From Mediterraneibacter massiliensis (lineage in GTDB: Bacteria > Bacillota > Clostridia > Lachnospirales > Lachnospiraceae), in assembly GCF_001487105.1 (NCBI RefSeq), contig NZ_LN913001.1:308698-372697 (forward strand): 64,000 bases of DNA. Reading direction: 5' to 3'. Below are positions 34,908 to 43,860 of the stretch, one piece after another. How positions within the stretch are numbered: position 1 is the stretch's first letter; the number at the start of each line of letters is the position of its first letter. The translations under genes and the position numbers were made by a program. A model generated the notes under the pieces. That model was not told where the DNA came from and did no database searches. It worked only from the letters and a program-made list of their open reading frames with translations.

Positions 34908-37111
34908 TTTTTCTTCTGTCCTTTCTTCGTTACAAGATTACGGCTTTTCTCTATGGTCTGTTGGTTCTTTTGGACGCTATGGGTCTGCTGAACTTTTGTC
35001 CTGCGGTCTTTTGTGTAATTCTGGCGTGTTTCCTGCGATACCACTTTTTCTACATTCTGCCTATGTGCAGGCTGTACCGACTGGGTCGCTTTCTTATCAG
35101 AAGCACCCGAAGATAACGGACGCTCTTTGATAACATTTGTCTTGACTGGCTCACTTGCTTTTGAAGTGGTCGCTGTGGCAGGACGTTTCACTTCCTGCAT
35201 TTTTTCCGCACTCGGCTTTGGAATGGTTGAAGCTGTGGCTGGTCGCTCATGGGGACGGGTAGCTCCCGTTGTCGCTGATCCGTCCGTCTTTCTTTGTCTT
35301 GCTTCTTGTGCCTTTTGAAGCTCCATACGTTTGTCAGCGATATTCTGTCTATGCTGTTCCTGCTTTTCCAAGCGTCCCGTCTGTCTGGACTGCTGTTCCT
35401 GCACCATGCCACGCTTGAAGTCTGATACGCTGGACTTTGCCTTTTCCTTTGCGGAATACACCGCATAAGCGGTCTGTGTCGGCATATCCTTGATATTCTC
35501 TTTGACAGCGTTAGCCTTGTCTTTCACTTTATTTTTCGTATCTAAGACAGCACCCACCTTTGAGCCTGCACGCTGTCCCATGCTGGAAGTGGTATTGCCC
35601 CGATTTTCTTTAGAAGCCGTATTTTTTCTTTCGGCTCTCTTGCCAGCAACGGCACTTCCAGCTACCGCACCAGCCACACCACCCGAAATACCGCCAGCAC
35701 TTACCGCCCTTGCAATACGGTGTTCCATACGCCTAGCCCTATGTCGCATAAACAGATACGGTCTGCGGAAAATTCTTCGTCCCATGTTTTGACTGTCGCC
35801 AGCATTAAGTGAGAACATACTCATTAAGTCGCCCAGCTTCATATAGATACCAGCGAAACATACTATTTGCAAGAAAGCTACCATGAAAAACGGATAGTCC
35901 GTGGATATGTTATAAAACATACTGGAAATGCTGAACGCCACCGTTACAATGAGCGTTATTCCTGCCCGTGTCATTATGGTATTAAACACCCTTACGATTG
36001 CCTGCTTTGCCATGCTTTCATAGCTCGGTATCATGGAAAGTAGAAAACTGATAGGTAAAAACATTGCAAAGATAATAAAAAGTATCTGGCTAAACAACAT
36101 CATGCCCGTAAGCAAGAATACAAATATCGTTATCCCTAAATTGAAGAACAGTAGGAAGAACACCATACCTAAACGGTTCACGACCTGCGGTATTGTCAGA
36201 TTGTTGTTGTCGTTGTCCTCGATTTCTGTTTTCACGACTTCCTCTCTGGTTTTCCCGTCCTCGTCCTCTGGGCTTGCCGATACAAGAGCTTCGACACGGT
36301 CTGTTCCGATTTCCTCTGCGTTGCTGTTGCCAAATTGCAGAAGTAGCCACGGCTGTTCCACTTGAATAGAAAATAAGCTGTCCCGTATCAAGTCTACGCT
36401 GTCCTTGCCCTCGCTGTCAGAGTTTGGGAGCATGATTTTTGTTCCCAAGTCAAGTGAAGCGGTACTGATGTCTGATGAAAACTCATTTATCTTCTTGATG
36501 TAATCGGGAGCATAGGCAATAAACGAAGCGGACAGAACGAACACCACAACAAAGTTAATAACAGCGTGAAGTGCTTTACTGGTTTCTCTTTTTATCAGTC
36601 CCGTATAGGCAACATAAAGTCCCACCACTAAGATAATGAGAAGCAGGAAACCAACATAGAAGCCAGAGCTGGAAAAACCGTTTGCTGTAACACCTGCAAG
36701 GGTCTGTATGCTTTTTCCGATACTGTCTGCCATATCGTTAATAAAATCAAGTTTGTAGGCTTCCTGCACCACATAGCCCGTTGCATTGCTTAAATAAAGG
36801 CTTATCGTCCAGACAAAGTTGGTAATGCAGTAAAGCCCGTACTGTACTGATTTTCCGATACCGTCCAGCCAGTTCCACGGAAGCCACGACCAGCTATTAT
36901 CCACATAAAAATCAAGCTGGTAATTCGACAGCGGATATTTTGAGTAAAGATTTTCTGCGTTTATGGTATCGTCCACAAGCCCCGTCGCATGAGCCACCGT
37001 CCCCAGAAGTGAGAGCAGGATAAGGGAGAGTGCCACGACAAACAGAGCCATTTTGAGAAAGTGAAGTATCTTCCTTTTTGTGAACGCACCTTTTATCCTT
37101 TCTTTCATCAC
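34904..37111 (-). CDS. Conjugation channel membrane protein (Orf15/VirB6-like)
   Basis: The 735-residue protein has an N-terminal signal-like helix, about seven further membrane segments up to residue 440, and a long basic, Gln/Lys/Arg-rich cytoplasmic tail (residues 450-735) full of KEKAKSSVSDF and RQTGRLEKQEQHRQN-type sequence. This is the usual shape of Tn916 Orf15 and related VirB6-like proteins. It overlaps orf14 and the ATPase gene by 4 bp each, so the three are co-translated. Confidence 0.85.
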   Translation of the reverse strand: MMKERIKGAFTKRKILHFLKMALFVVALSLILLSLLGTVAHATGLVDDTINAENLYSKYPLSNYQLDFYVDNSWSWLPWNWLDGIGKSVQYGLYCITNFVWTISLYLSNATGYVVQEAYKLDFINDMADSIGKSIQTLAGVTANGFSSSGFYVGFLLLIILVVGLYVAYTGLIKRETSKALHAVINFVVVFVLSASFIAYAPDYIKKINEFSSDISTASLDLGTKIMLPNSDSEGKDSVDLIRDSLFSIQVEQPWLLLQFGNSNAEEIGTDRVEALVSASPEDEDGKTREEVVKTEIEDNDNNNLTIPQVVNRLGMVFFLLFFNLGITIFVFLLTGMMLFSQILFIIFAMFLPISFLLSMIPSYESMAKQAIVRVFNTIMTRAGITLIVTVAFSISSMFYNISTDYPFFMVAFLQIVCFAGIYMKLGDLMSMFSLNAGDSQNMGRRIFRRPYLFMRHRARRMEHRIARAVSAGGISGGVAGAVAGSAVAGKRAERKNTASKENRGNTTSSMGQRAGSKVGAVLDTKNKVKDKANAVKENIKDMPTQTAYAVYSAKEKAKSSVSDFKRGMVQEQQSRQTGRLEKQEQHRQNIADKRMELQKAQEARQRKTDGSATTGATRPHERPATASTIPKPSAEKMQEVKRPATATTSKASEPVKTNVIKERPLSSGASDKKATQSVQPAHRQNVEKVVSQETRQNYTKDRRTKVQQTHSVQKNQQTIEKSRNLVTKKGQKKK

Positions 37112-39558
37112 TCCACCTCATTTCTCTGTACGGGCGGTCTGGTATCAAAGGCGTGTAGCAGTTCTTCAAAGACTGGGTGTATCTGCACCACACCGACACG
37201 CCCGTATAAGTCCTGCAATAAGCATTGTCCGTTCTCCAAATCACGCAAGCGTTTCTGGTTGTTCTCGTCGTCCTTGTCGATACCGAAAAATTCTAAGGTC
37301 TGCTTTATCTCGTTGATGTCAGTAGAACGAAAGGCAAACTTCAAGCCGATATTGTTTTTCAGACTTTCCTTTGACACGTCGCCAGAAGATTGTGTAACAA
37401 AATAGACGCCTGCCTGCATAGCTCGTCCAGCACGCACCAGCTTATTTGATAAAGTTTCGCCTTGTGCCACATTTAAGAACGCCCACGCTTCGTCAAGGTC
37501 TACAATCTTAAAAATGCTTCTGTCTGAATGGATAAAATCAAGGGCAAAGGTACTAATCACAATCAGCATAGACACCGACAATAATTCAATGGTCGTGTAT
37601 TCCTCAAATGTTGTATCCTTATCTGGTAATACTAAGTCCGCTACTTGAATGATATTGAGTTGGTTATCCAGACTGATTGCATTTTCCACCGTACCGTCTG
37701 AAAACAGCAGGTGTGCAAAGTCGTAGTCCGTGAAGCTGTCGATATGTTCTGCGATATTTCTTGATATGGGTGTATCTTCACGGCGTAGCTCGTCTATCAC
37801 ATGGAGCAAGCCCCGACTGTCGCTCTGGGTAACGGAGCGTACCGCCTTACGAAGTACAGGGAATTTTTCGCCGTCCCTAGAGGAAATACCCGTAAGGAAT
37901 GTCAAGATGTCGATTGCCAGACTTTCAGCGTCTTTTACATTCTTCATAATCACGAACGGGTCAAGAAGTCCTGCATTGTCCTTGTCGCTGGTAAGGTTTA
38001 CGATATTGATTTCATGGGCGATTTCTGGGAGCGTTTCTTTCCAGTTGCCCCTCTCAGCTTTGGGGTCTAAAATGACTGCTTGTCCCCCAAAGAGAACTGA
38101 ATAATACACCAGAAGATTGTTACAGAACGACTTCCCACCGCCAAGCGAACCGACAAAAGCAGAAGCAAGGGCGTTGGTAACTGTACCTTTTATACCTTGA
38201 CTGGCAAGGGACGGTTGCAGGTACACATTTCTTCCCGTATCAACGGAATAGCCCATATAGATACCCGTGTTTTCTCCTAACTGCTGGGTCGCTCCAAAGC
38301 CAAGCCCAGCCAAGAAGTCTGATTTTACATACTGCACATAGTCGTTGATATATCGCTTGCTGGCAGGAAGAAATTCAGAATGAAGCCCCAGCATATCCCC
38401 AGCAGGACGCACCAGCTTTACATTGAGGTCGTCGTAAAAGTCTTTGACTTCATCACAACGGCGTTTCAGCTCGTCAAGATCGGGTGCAGACACCCGTATA
38501 ACGTAGCTTAACTTATACATACTTTCTTTGCTCTGGTCTAAGTCTGTTTCCAGCTCGTCCACGCTGTCTAAAGCGTCCACCACATTTGAGCTGGTTTCAC
38601 TTCCAGCTTGATAGGCGTGATTGTCAAGGTCTTTCAATTCCTTTTTCTTGTTTCTTACTGTGATAAGTGCTTTTCGGTTCTCCACGATTTCTACATTCAT
38701 AGAAGTATCAACGGGGAATGTGAATTGCTGTTGTTGGAAATAGAAGATTTCAGAGGACGGAAAGTCAAGCTCGCCAACAATCGCATTGACAGTAAAGTAG
38801 GACACATAGCTTTCCTTGTCCTCATGTTCCAATCGTAAATACCGCTGGCTTTCCTCAATCATACACCTTGTCGGACGGATAAGGTCGTAGTATTTTATCA
38901 GCGTTTCTTTCTGCGATTTCTTCTTTGGTAGCTGGTACTCATAATCTTCATAGGCGATACCGTCCCTGCCGTAAAGATGTTCCATGAGATAGCCAAAATC
39001 ATTGATTTCCAAGCGACGCACCTTGAAACGACGGGAGATTTTATTTTCCAGTAACTTTTCCATTTTCATGTAACGGTTGATTTCATCATTTGGCATGGAA
39101 ACAAAGTCATTCATCAGCGTGTGGTTCACTTCATGGAGAAATTCCGTGAACGTCAGCCACGCCGATTTTTTGATGTTCTTCAGATTGAACTGTTCTTCCG
39201 TAACCATGAGCTTAAAGCCAAGAAAAAAGCGGTAGTCCACTTGATTGTCCCCAATCATAGATACTAACGCTTCGGTCTGTTCGTCTATCTTCTGATAGGC
39301 AACTTCCTTTAATTTTCCCGTTACCAGCTTCTTTGACTGTTCCTGCATACTGCGGATTGAGCTTTCTGTGGCAATCTGCAAGGCATGAATTTTACCCTCA
39401 CGGGACTGTGCGATAAGCTGGCGAAAGCTGTCATGCACGATAAATTTCTGCTCTGCGGATAAGAAAGAATAGTTGTACGGTATCAGCTCATAGTAGGCGA
39501 ATACCTCATTGTCCTTGTTCCAGACAAGGTTATTGTCAATATATTTTATCGGGAACAT
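37108..39558 (-). CDS. Conjugation ATPase (Orf16/VirB4-like)
   Basis: The 816-residue protein powers the transfer channel from the cytoplasmic face. The N-terminal half is the VirB4-type docking domain. The C-terminal half has Walker A FVGSLGGGKSFCNN (about residue 480), Walker B FKIVDLDEAWAFL and the sensor-like FVTQSSGDVS. Length agrees with Tn916 Orf16. The ATG at 39558 overlaps the end of the orf17-type gene by 23 bp. Confidence 0.93.
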   Translation of the reverse strand: MFPIKYIDNNLVWNKDNEVFAYYELIPYNYSFLSAEQKFIVHDSFRQLIAQSREGKIHALQIATESSIRSMQEQSKKLVTGKLKEVAYQKIDEQTEALVSMIGDNQVDYRFFLGFKLMVTEEQFNLKNIKKSAWLTFTEFLHEVNHTLMNDFVSMPNDEINRYMKMEKLLENKISRRFKVRRLEINDFGYLMEHLYGRDGIAYEDYEYQLPKKKSQKETLIKYYDLIRPTRCMIEESQRYLRLEHEDKESYVSYFTVNAIVGELDFPSSEIFYFQQQQFTFPVDTSMNVEIVENRKALITVRNKKKELKDLDNHAYQAGSETSSNVVDALDSVDELETDLDQSKESMYKLSYVIRVSAPDLDELKRRCDEVKDFYDDLNVKLVRPAGDMLGLHSEFLPASKRYINDYVQYVKSDFLAGLGFGATQQLGENTGIYMGYSVDTGRNVYLQPSLASQGIKGTVTNALASAFVGSLGGGKSFCNNLLVYYSVLFGGQAVILDPKAERGNWKETLPEIAHEINIVNLTSDKDNAGLLDPFVIMKNVKDAESLAIDILTFLTGISSRDGEKFPVLRKAVRSVTQSDSRGLLHVIDELRREDTPISRNIAEHIDSFTDYDFAHLLFSDGTVENAISLDNQLNIIQVADLVLPDKDTTFEEYTTIELLSVSMLIVISTFALDFIHSDRSIFKIVDLDEAWAFLNVAQGETLSNKLVRAGRAMQAGVYFVTQSSGDVSKESLKNNIGLKFAFRSTDINEIKQTLEFFGIDKDDENNQKRLRDLENGQCLLQDLYGRVGVVQIHPVFEELLHAFDTRPPVQRNEVE

Positions 39559-39934
39559 AGTTCACACTCCTTACTGCCGTGATTGTTTCATTGAGTATCT
39601 GCTTATGCAGTTTTACGGCTTTTCCTGCATAAGTGATTTTTGGTCGCAGGGCATAGGTTATCTGTGATTTCAAAAAGCTGTACGGCTTCTTTCCGTCAAA
39701 GGTTTTCTGCGACATAAACCAAGTGAGAGCAACGGGAATACCGAAGTATTTGAGAAATGCTCCCTCAATCATGGAAAGTGGGGGAATATCCCCAAACAGA
39801 ATGATGATAAATTCCATAATCACAAACCATGTAATCTGTGTAAAGGTAACGGGAAAGGGTAAGTTAAAGTCATTGATTGCATACAAGACTTTTTCCACGT
39901 TCCAGATACCCGTATAAGATTTAATCTTTTTCAA
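39536..39934 (-). CDS. Conjugation membrane protein TcpE/Orf17 family
   Basis: The 132-residue protein has two membrane helices (ITWFVIMEFIIILFGDIPPLSM and an adjacent IPVALTWF segment) and the conserved GKKPYSFLKSQITYALRPK region typical of TcpE/Orf17. It probably anchors the ATPase to the channel. Its 3' end overlaps the VirB4-like gene by 23 bp. Confidence 0.85.
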   Translation of the reverse strand: MKKIKSYTGIWNVEKVLYAINDFNLPFPVTFTQITWFVIMEFIIILFGDIPPLSMIEGAFLKYFGIPVALTWFMSQKTFDGKKPYSFLKSQITYALRPKITYAGKAVKLHKQILNETITAVRSVNYVPDKIY

Positions 39935-39969
39935 GTTCTTTCAGCTCCTTTCGTAAGTTCTTCAAAGAG

Positions 39970-39999
39970 AAAAGGACAGCCATTTTCAGACTGTCCCTT
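39970..39999 (-). terminator. Terminator-like hairpin between ardA and orf17
   Basis: AAGGACAG pairs with CTGTCC around an 11-base loop and, read on the minus strand, is followed by TTTTC. It would separate the antirestriction genes from the channel genes or dampen read-through. Confidence 0.5.
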
Positions 40000-40052
40000 A
40001 AAAGAGAAATACGCTGTCAGTAGCAACAATGCTTGTCGCTGATCTTCCAGCG

Positions 40053-40556
40053 TTAGTATGGTATCTCGCACATACCTCGGCTTGTTTCAATAAAGCAACC
40101 GCCCATATCCAAATCTCGCCCGTAGGCTTCATAGTCAATGTAGTTCTGTAAGCTGGGTGGAATGTCCCCTAGTGCCTGCAATTCGTCTATGTAGTAGTAG
40201 GCAATATCTGTCATGGTTTCACAGTCGGGATAATAATAAATATCGTCCTTGTGTTCCACGACTTCTTCCAGCGTCCCATAGTGGCTGATAAATTCGTCCA
40301 GACACTCTACAATATAGTCGGGAAGTTCCTCTATCATTTCATACATCTCATTGAGTTCTTCAATGGAAACATACTCGCCAATCGCAATGGGGAAGTTGTC
40401 GGTATCATGGATAGCGTATTCCTCATACTGTTCATTCAAGCCGATTTTTTCTTTCACATCTTCCTCGTCAATGGGGAACGTGAACCAAGCACCGACTAAA
40501 TAGCCCTCATTGTATTTGCCAAGATTAGCAATGTAAACCGCCATATCATCAATCAT
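40053..40556 (-). CDS. ardA: Antirestriction protein ArdA, copy 1
   Basis: The 167-residue acidic DNA mimic protects incoming ICE DNA from type I restriction enzymes. The N-terminus has the hallmark AVYIANLGKYNEGYLVGAWFTFPID pattern (first about 30 residues), and the C-terminus ends IDYEAYGRDLDMGGCFIETS, as in Tn916 Orf18. I chose ATG at 40556 with GAGGTG seven bases before; the GTG at 40565 overlaps that site. The protein is very rich in Asp and Glu, as required for DNA mimicry. Confidence 0.92.
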   Translation of the reverse strand: MIDDMAVYIANLGKYNEGYLVGAWFTFPIDEEDVKEKIGLNEQYEEYAIHDTDNFPIAIGEYVSIEELNEMYEMIEELPDYIVECLDEFISHYGTLEEVVEHKDDIYYYPDCETMTDIAYYYIDELQALGDIPPSLQNYIDYEAYGRDLDMGGCFIETSRGMCEIPY

Positions 40557-40573
40557 AAGCACCACCTCATTTC

Positions 40574-41077
40574 CTACTCTGGCAGTTCAAAGATACCGTG
40601 TTCTGTTACTAAAAATTTCCCGTGTTCCTGCAAGTGAGAAGCGTAGGCTTCAAAGTCAAAGTAATATTCTTGACAGTCCTCGGATAAATGCTTAAATGTC
40701 GGGTCGTTCATCAGCTTTTGCCTTGCAACATCTATCATGCTTTTGCAGTCGGGATAAACCGTAATCACGTTCCTGCAAATATAAAGTGCTTCTAAATTTT
40801 CATACACGGTAAGAAGTGATACATATTCTTCCTGCATATCGCTTGAAAGCTGGCGGTACATAAAATCTAATTCGTTGAGCTGGTACACGCTTGTATGTTC
40901 GTGGACTTCATCAGCAAAGGGCAGTACCTTTTCGATAATGCGGTAATCCCCACTTTCTGCACCGACACCTAACTTTTCTTCAAACTCTGCAACATCTATC
41001 GGCAGGTCAAACCAGTATGATGTTGTTTCTTCGCCAGTTGTTCCTTTCGTTTCCACCAGCACCCTTGTTTCCTGCAT
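40574..41077 (-). CDS. ArdA-like antirestriction protein, copy 2
   Basis: The 167-residue acidic protein lies 17 bp upstream of ardA. It keeps ArdA features in order (YWFDLPIDVAEFEEKLGV; SVYQLNELDFMYRQL; FDFEAYASHLQEHGKFLVTEHG) but lacks the canonical ANLGKYNEG start. It is a diverged paralogue, perhaps acting on other restriction enzymes or as a dimer partner (inference). Its 5' end overlaps the upstream hypothetical gene by 82 bp in another frame. Confidence 0.8.
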   Translation of the reverse strand: MQETRVLVETKGTTGEETTSYWFDLPIDVAEFEEKLGVGAESGDYRIIEKVLPFADEVHEHTSVYQLNELDFMYRQLSSDMQEEYVSLLTVYENLEALYICRNVITVYPDCKSMIDVARQKLMNDPTFKHLSEDCQEYYFDFEAYASHLQEHGKFLVTEHGIFELPE

Positions 41078-41292
41078 TGTTCCTCACGTCCTTTCTGTTG
41101 TTTCATCACATCTTGTAAGGTCTGGTACGACATACCAAACACATATTTAGAAAAATCTTCTAACTGTCTTTCTTCATAATCGGCAGGGTTCAGTCGTTTC
41201 ATTTCCTGCCACACCTTACGCTTGTAAGAGGGCAGGTCGGAAATATAATCACAGCCGACTTTCGTCTGCATATCCTTAAAAATATCGCTCAT
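40996..41292 (-). CDS. Hypothetical ICE protein overlapping ardA-like gene
   Basis: The 98-residue, basic, mostly helical protein begins MSDIFKDMQTKVGCDYISDL and contains YEERQLEDFSKYVFGMSYQT. Proteins of this type occur next to ardA in many Tn916-like elements, by memory rather than search, and I do not know a function. The last 27 residues overlap the next gene in a different frame and look unlike the rest (Gln/Lys-rich), so the original stop may have been lost. Confidence 0.6.
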   Translation of the reverse strand: MSDIFKDMQTKVGCDYISDLPSYKRKVWQEMKRLNPADYEERQLEDFSKYVFGMSYQTLQDVMKQQKGREEQCRKQGCWWKRKEQLAKKQHHTGLTCR

Positions 41293-41321
41293 TTCATCAC
41301 TCCAATCTAAAATTTAGGTAA

Positions 41322-41355
41322 GAAAAAAGCAGTCAATCCTAAGACTAACTGCTTT
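41322..41355 (-). terminator. Terminator, 34-bp repeat copy 1
   Basis: AAAGCAGT and ACTGCTTT pair around a 14-base loop, with six T following on the minus strand. The whole 34 bp is identical to 45281-45314. It ends the transcript of the membrane protein gene at 41402. Confidence 0.8.
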
Positions 41356-41401
41356 GTGTGTATGGATATGAAATTGTCAAACTGGGATTTATCAATATAA
41401 A

Positions 41402-42022
41402 CTACCATGGAAAAATATAATAAAATACCAAAGTACTTAATACAATTCCGACAATATACATTTTTCTATAGTTTACTTTTTTGAAAAATATTATGGTAAA
41501 CACAACAGCTCCTATAATATCCATTAACAACTGAAATAGGAATGTTTGATGTTCCAAAAAATAAATAAAAACTGCTATTGTTTCAGCAAATAATGCTCCT
41601 ACTGGTAAAGAATATAATACTGAACTAAAAATATGTTCCCTATTCCAATAGTACAGAATAAATGCTGCTATTGCACAAGCGATTGACCAAACAGTAAACA
41701 ATATGAATAGCCCAAAGCGGAATCCGCCGGAAAACATAGGTATAAACATTCCTAATATTGCTTGTAAAGCATAAAAACTTAATGTCATTCCAAACATATA
41801 CAAGAACGAACTAATTCCTGCACAAATATTTGAGGTGCTTAACATAACGATGATAGTATTGGTAATAATCCAAAAACCAAACAATGTTTGAGGTGATGAA
41901 AAACTCCATAGTGTATCTGCGGGAAAATAATCTAACAGTCTACATATACACCCTACTAATATACCAATTACAAATATCGCTGTATAAGACTTATATGTAT
42001 TTCTTAGTTTTATATTTGACAC
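41402..42022 (-). CDS. Hypothetical six- to seven-helix membrane protein (ICE cargo)
   Basis: The 206-residue, very hydrophobic protein has evenly spaced membrane segments (AIFVIGILVGCICRLLDYF; FGFWIITNTIIVMLS; VWSIACAIAAFILYYW). The gene is much more AT-rich than the transfer genes beside it and has its own AGGAGG site and terminator, so it looks like inserted cargo between tcpD-type and ardA-type backbone genes. I recognise no family; immunity, transporter or defence roles are equally possible. Confidence 0.6.
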   Translation of the reverse strand: MSNIKLRNTYKSYTAIFVIGILVGCICRLLDYFPADTLWSFSSPQTLFGFWIITNTIIVMLSTSNICAGISSFLYMFGMTLSFYALQAILGMFIPMFSGGFRFGLFILFTVWSIACAIAAFILYYWNREHIFSSVLYSLPVGALFAETIAVFIYFLEHQTFLFQLLMDIIGAVVFTIIFFKKVNYRKMYIVGIVLSTLVFYYIFPW

Positions 42023-42111
42023 AATAGTTTTCCTCCTAAGTTCAAATTCATATTTGTCGTTTTCTTCATATCCATATTATATCACTCACATATTAGCACT
42101 ACAATAAAATT

Positions 42112-42333
42112 TTATGCACCGATAATCTTGTTGAACAGCTCTAACAGTACATCTTTCACACCGCCGGCATTGAATACCAAGCCGACAGCAATCAAGGCAA
42201 CTACCAAGAAGCCAATGAGCTTTGAAAACTCACGCTTGAACCCTAAGTAGATACCGATAACCACAATCGCCATAAGCACTAAGCTCTGTGCGTTTGATAA
42301 AAACCATTGATATAAATTTTGTCCGAAATTCAT
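42112..42333 (-). CDS. TcpD-family small membrane protein
   Basis: The 73-residue protein has two hydrophobic helices (LVLMAIVVIGIYLGFKREF and KLIGFLVVALIAVGLVF) with a short C-terminal tail. This matches the TcpD/Orf19-type component of Tn916-like transfer systems. ATG at 42333 overlaps the stop of the preceding mini-gene region by one codon spacing, consistent with coupled translation. Confidence 0.75.
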   Translation of the reverse strand: MNFGQNLYQWFLSNAQSLVLMAIVVIGIYLGFKREFSKLIGFLVVALIAVGLVFNAGGVKDVLLELFNKIIGA

Positions 42334-42468
42334 TTAATTGTCCTCGCTTTCTTTTAATTGTTCCATTTCATAGTCAGCTTCTTTGCCGACATTCAAAATA
42401 CACATCAAGACTACGCCGATACCCATTCCCATAGATACCAGCAGGAAGTCTTTTAATAATACCCACAT
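42334..42468 (-). CDS. DUF3789-like 44-residue membrane protein
   Basis: A short gene on the minus strand encodes MWVLLKDFLLVSMGMGIGVV, then LMCILNVGKEADYE and an acidic tail ending ESEDN. One membrane helix and size fit the DUF3789 proteins found at this place in Tn916-family ICEs. Ribosome site GGAGTG lies upstream of ATG 42468, and the stop directly abuts the tcpD-type start. Confidence 0.7.
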   Translation of the reverse strand: MWVLLKDFLLVSMGMGIGVVLMCILNVGKEADYEMEQLKESEDN

Positions 42469-42480
42469 TTTTTATCACTC

Positions 42481-43677
42481 CTAACTTTCTACTAAATCTT
42501 TTGCAGGGGTCGTCTGCTGTTTGATTATCATTTCATGCTTTTCTGTGAGCTTTGCCTGCTGTTCGATTGTTTCCATGTAGTCTGTACCGTTTCCCTTATC
42601 AATCTTTTTCAGCATTTTTAAGGTCGGTGCTACCTGCCGTTGTACCCACCGCAATGTGCGGTCTAAGGTGTAAGGCTCTGGTTTTGTCGTCAGCTTCAAG
42701 CTCTGTCTGTTATCGCCGATAAACCAAGCCCAGCGGTCATTGAGCTTCCAGTCATTTTTTCGCTTGTCGGGTTCTTCATCAACAAACCGCACATACTGAT
42801 TGATGATAGAAAAAGCGGTCTGTTCTGCGTCATAATAGGTCAGTAAATCTCGTACCGCATAATAGGCTCGTTCATTGCGAAGCCGTATTTCAAAACGGTT
42901 GATAATGTCGGCTTCTTCCAGAGGTGTCCCTAACTTGACGTACTGCTCATAGTCCTTTTCATAGATACAGAAATACACATCTGATTTCAGCGACCCAAGA
43001 TAAAGGGTACGCCCCATATATTCTCTGTCGTCCTCTCTGTGCTTGATAAGCTCGCCCGACTGGTAAAACTTATAGCTTCTGGACTTTCCGATATATTCCC
43101 GTTTCCTGCATTTTTCCGCAAGCTCTGGAATATCCAAAATGCCCGTATGGTCGTTGATAGCAAGGTCGATACGCTTCATCACGCCACCGTCTATAAGTGC
43201 GTCCATAAGAAAGTCATACCAGCTTCTTTGCTGTGCCAGCAGGTAACTTTCAAACTGCCTGCAACCACGCCCCTTTAACTCTAAAAGGACACCTTTTTCT
43301 TCGTCAGCCGACGTATAGATAAAGATGTCCCCTAAAGAGTAATGCTCCGTATAACTGTAACGCCCGTAATTTTCATGGAGCATATAGTTGATATTCAGTT
43401 TTAATATATCTTTGATGATGTGCTGTATATCCAGCGTGGGAAAACGAATTTTCACATAATCAAACAGCATGGTAAGCGGTGCTTCTGGATTGAACTTTGC
43501 CAGTTCTTTATGCAGAGTATTCAGAAGTTCCTTTGACGGCTTCATTTTTCCGCTTTCTATCTTGTTGAGATATTCTCTTGTGATACCAGACGCCACCGCC
43601 AGCCTGCCTTGTGAGATACCGTAAGCAATCCGTTTTTCCCGTAATTCTTTTATCCATTGTTCTTCATTCAGAACCAT
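42481..43677 (-). CDS. MobT-family relaxase (Orf20), rolling-circle type
   Basis: The relaxase nicks oriT and pilots the strand into the recipient; it can also start rolling-circle replication of the excised circle. The 398-residue protein has an N-terminal XRE helix-turn-helix (about residues 10-65; YGISQGRLAVASGITREYLNKIESGKMKPS) and a Rep_trans-type nuclease domain (GDIFIYTSADEEKGVLLELKGRGCRQFE; KRIDLAINDH; FEIRLRNERAYYAV). The start ATG has GGGGG unusually close (1 bp). It lies beside the candidate oriT. Confidence 0.9.
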   Translation of the reverse strand: MVLNEEQWIKELREKRIAYGISQGRLAVASGITREYLNKIESGKMKPSKELLNTLHKELAKFNPEAPLTMLFDYVKIRFPTLDIQHIIKDILKLNINYMLHENYGRYSYTEHYSLGDIFIYTSADEEKGVLLELKGRGCRQFESYLLAQQRSWYDFLMDALIDGGVMKRIDLAINDHTGILDIPELAEKCRKREYIGKSRSYKFYQSGELIKHREDDREYMGRTLYLGSLKSDVYFCIYEKDYEQYVKLGTPLEEADIINRFEIRLRNERAYYAVRDLLTYYDAEQTAFSIINQYVRFVDEEPDKRKNDWKLNDRWAWFIGDNRQSLKLTTKPEPYTLDRTLRWVQRQVAPTLKMLKKIDKGNGTDYMETIEQQAKLTEKHEMIIKQQTTPAKDLVES

Positions 43678-43689
43678 ACCCCCAATCTG

Positions 43690-43858
43690 TCAAGTGTGAA
43701 GTTTTTTAAGGCGACTTCACAGCCGATTTTTGCTAGGAAACCATGCGATAAGCCTTATGTTTCCTGTGTTTTTCGTCTATTGTCTATTTGCAAACGTACC
43801 CCTCTGTTAGATACCGAGGGGTTTTACCTGCTGGCGTGGCTTACGCCACACCAGCAAC
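43690..43858. other. Candidate origin of transfer (oriT)
   Basis: The gap between orf20 and orf21 is where Tn916 oriT lies. It holds several inverted repeats: GAAGT/ACTTC-type at 43702-43720, ACCCCTC...GAGGGGT at 43798-43823, and CTGGCGTGGC/GCCACACCAG at 43831-43855. The nick site cannot be fixed from the sequence alone. Confidence 0.6.
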
Positions 43859-43860
43859 GG

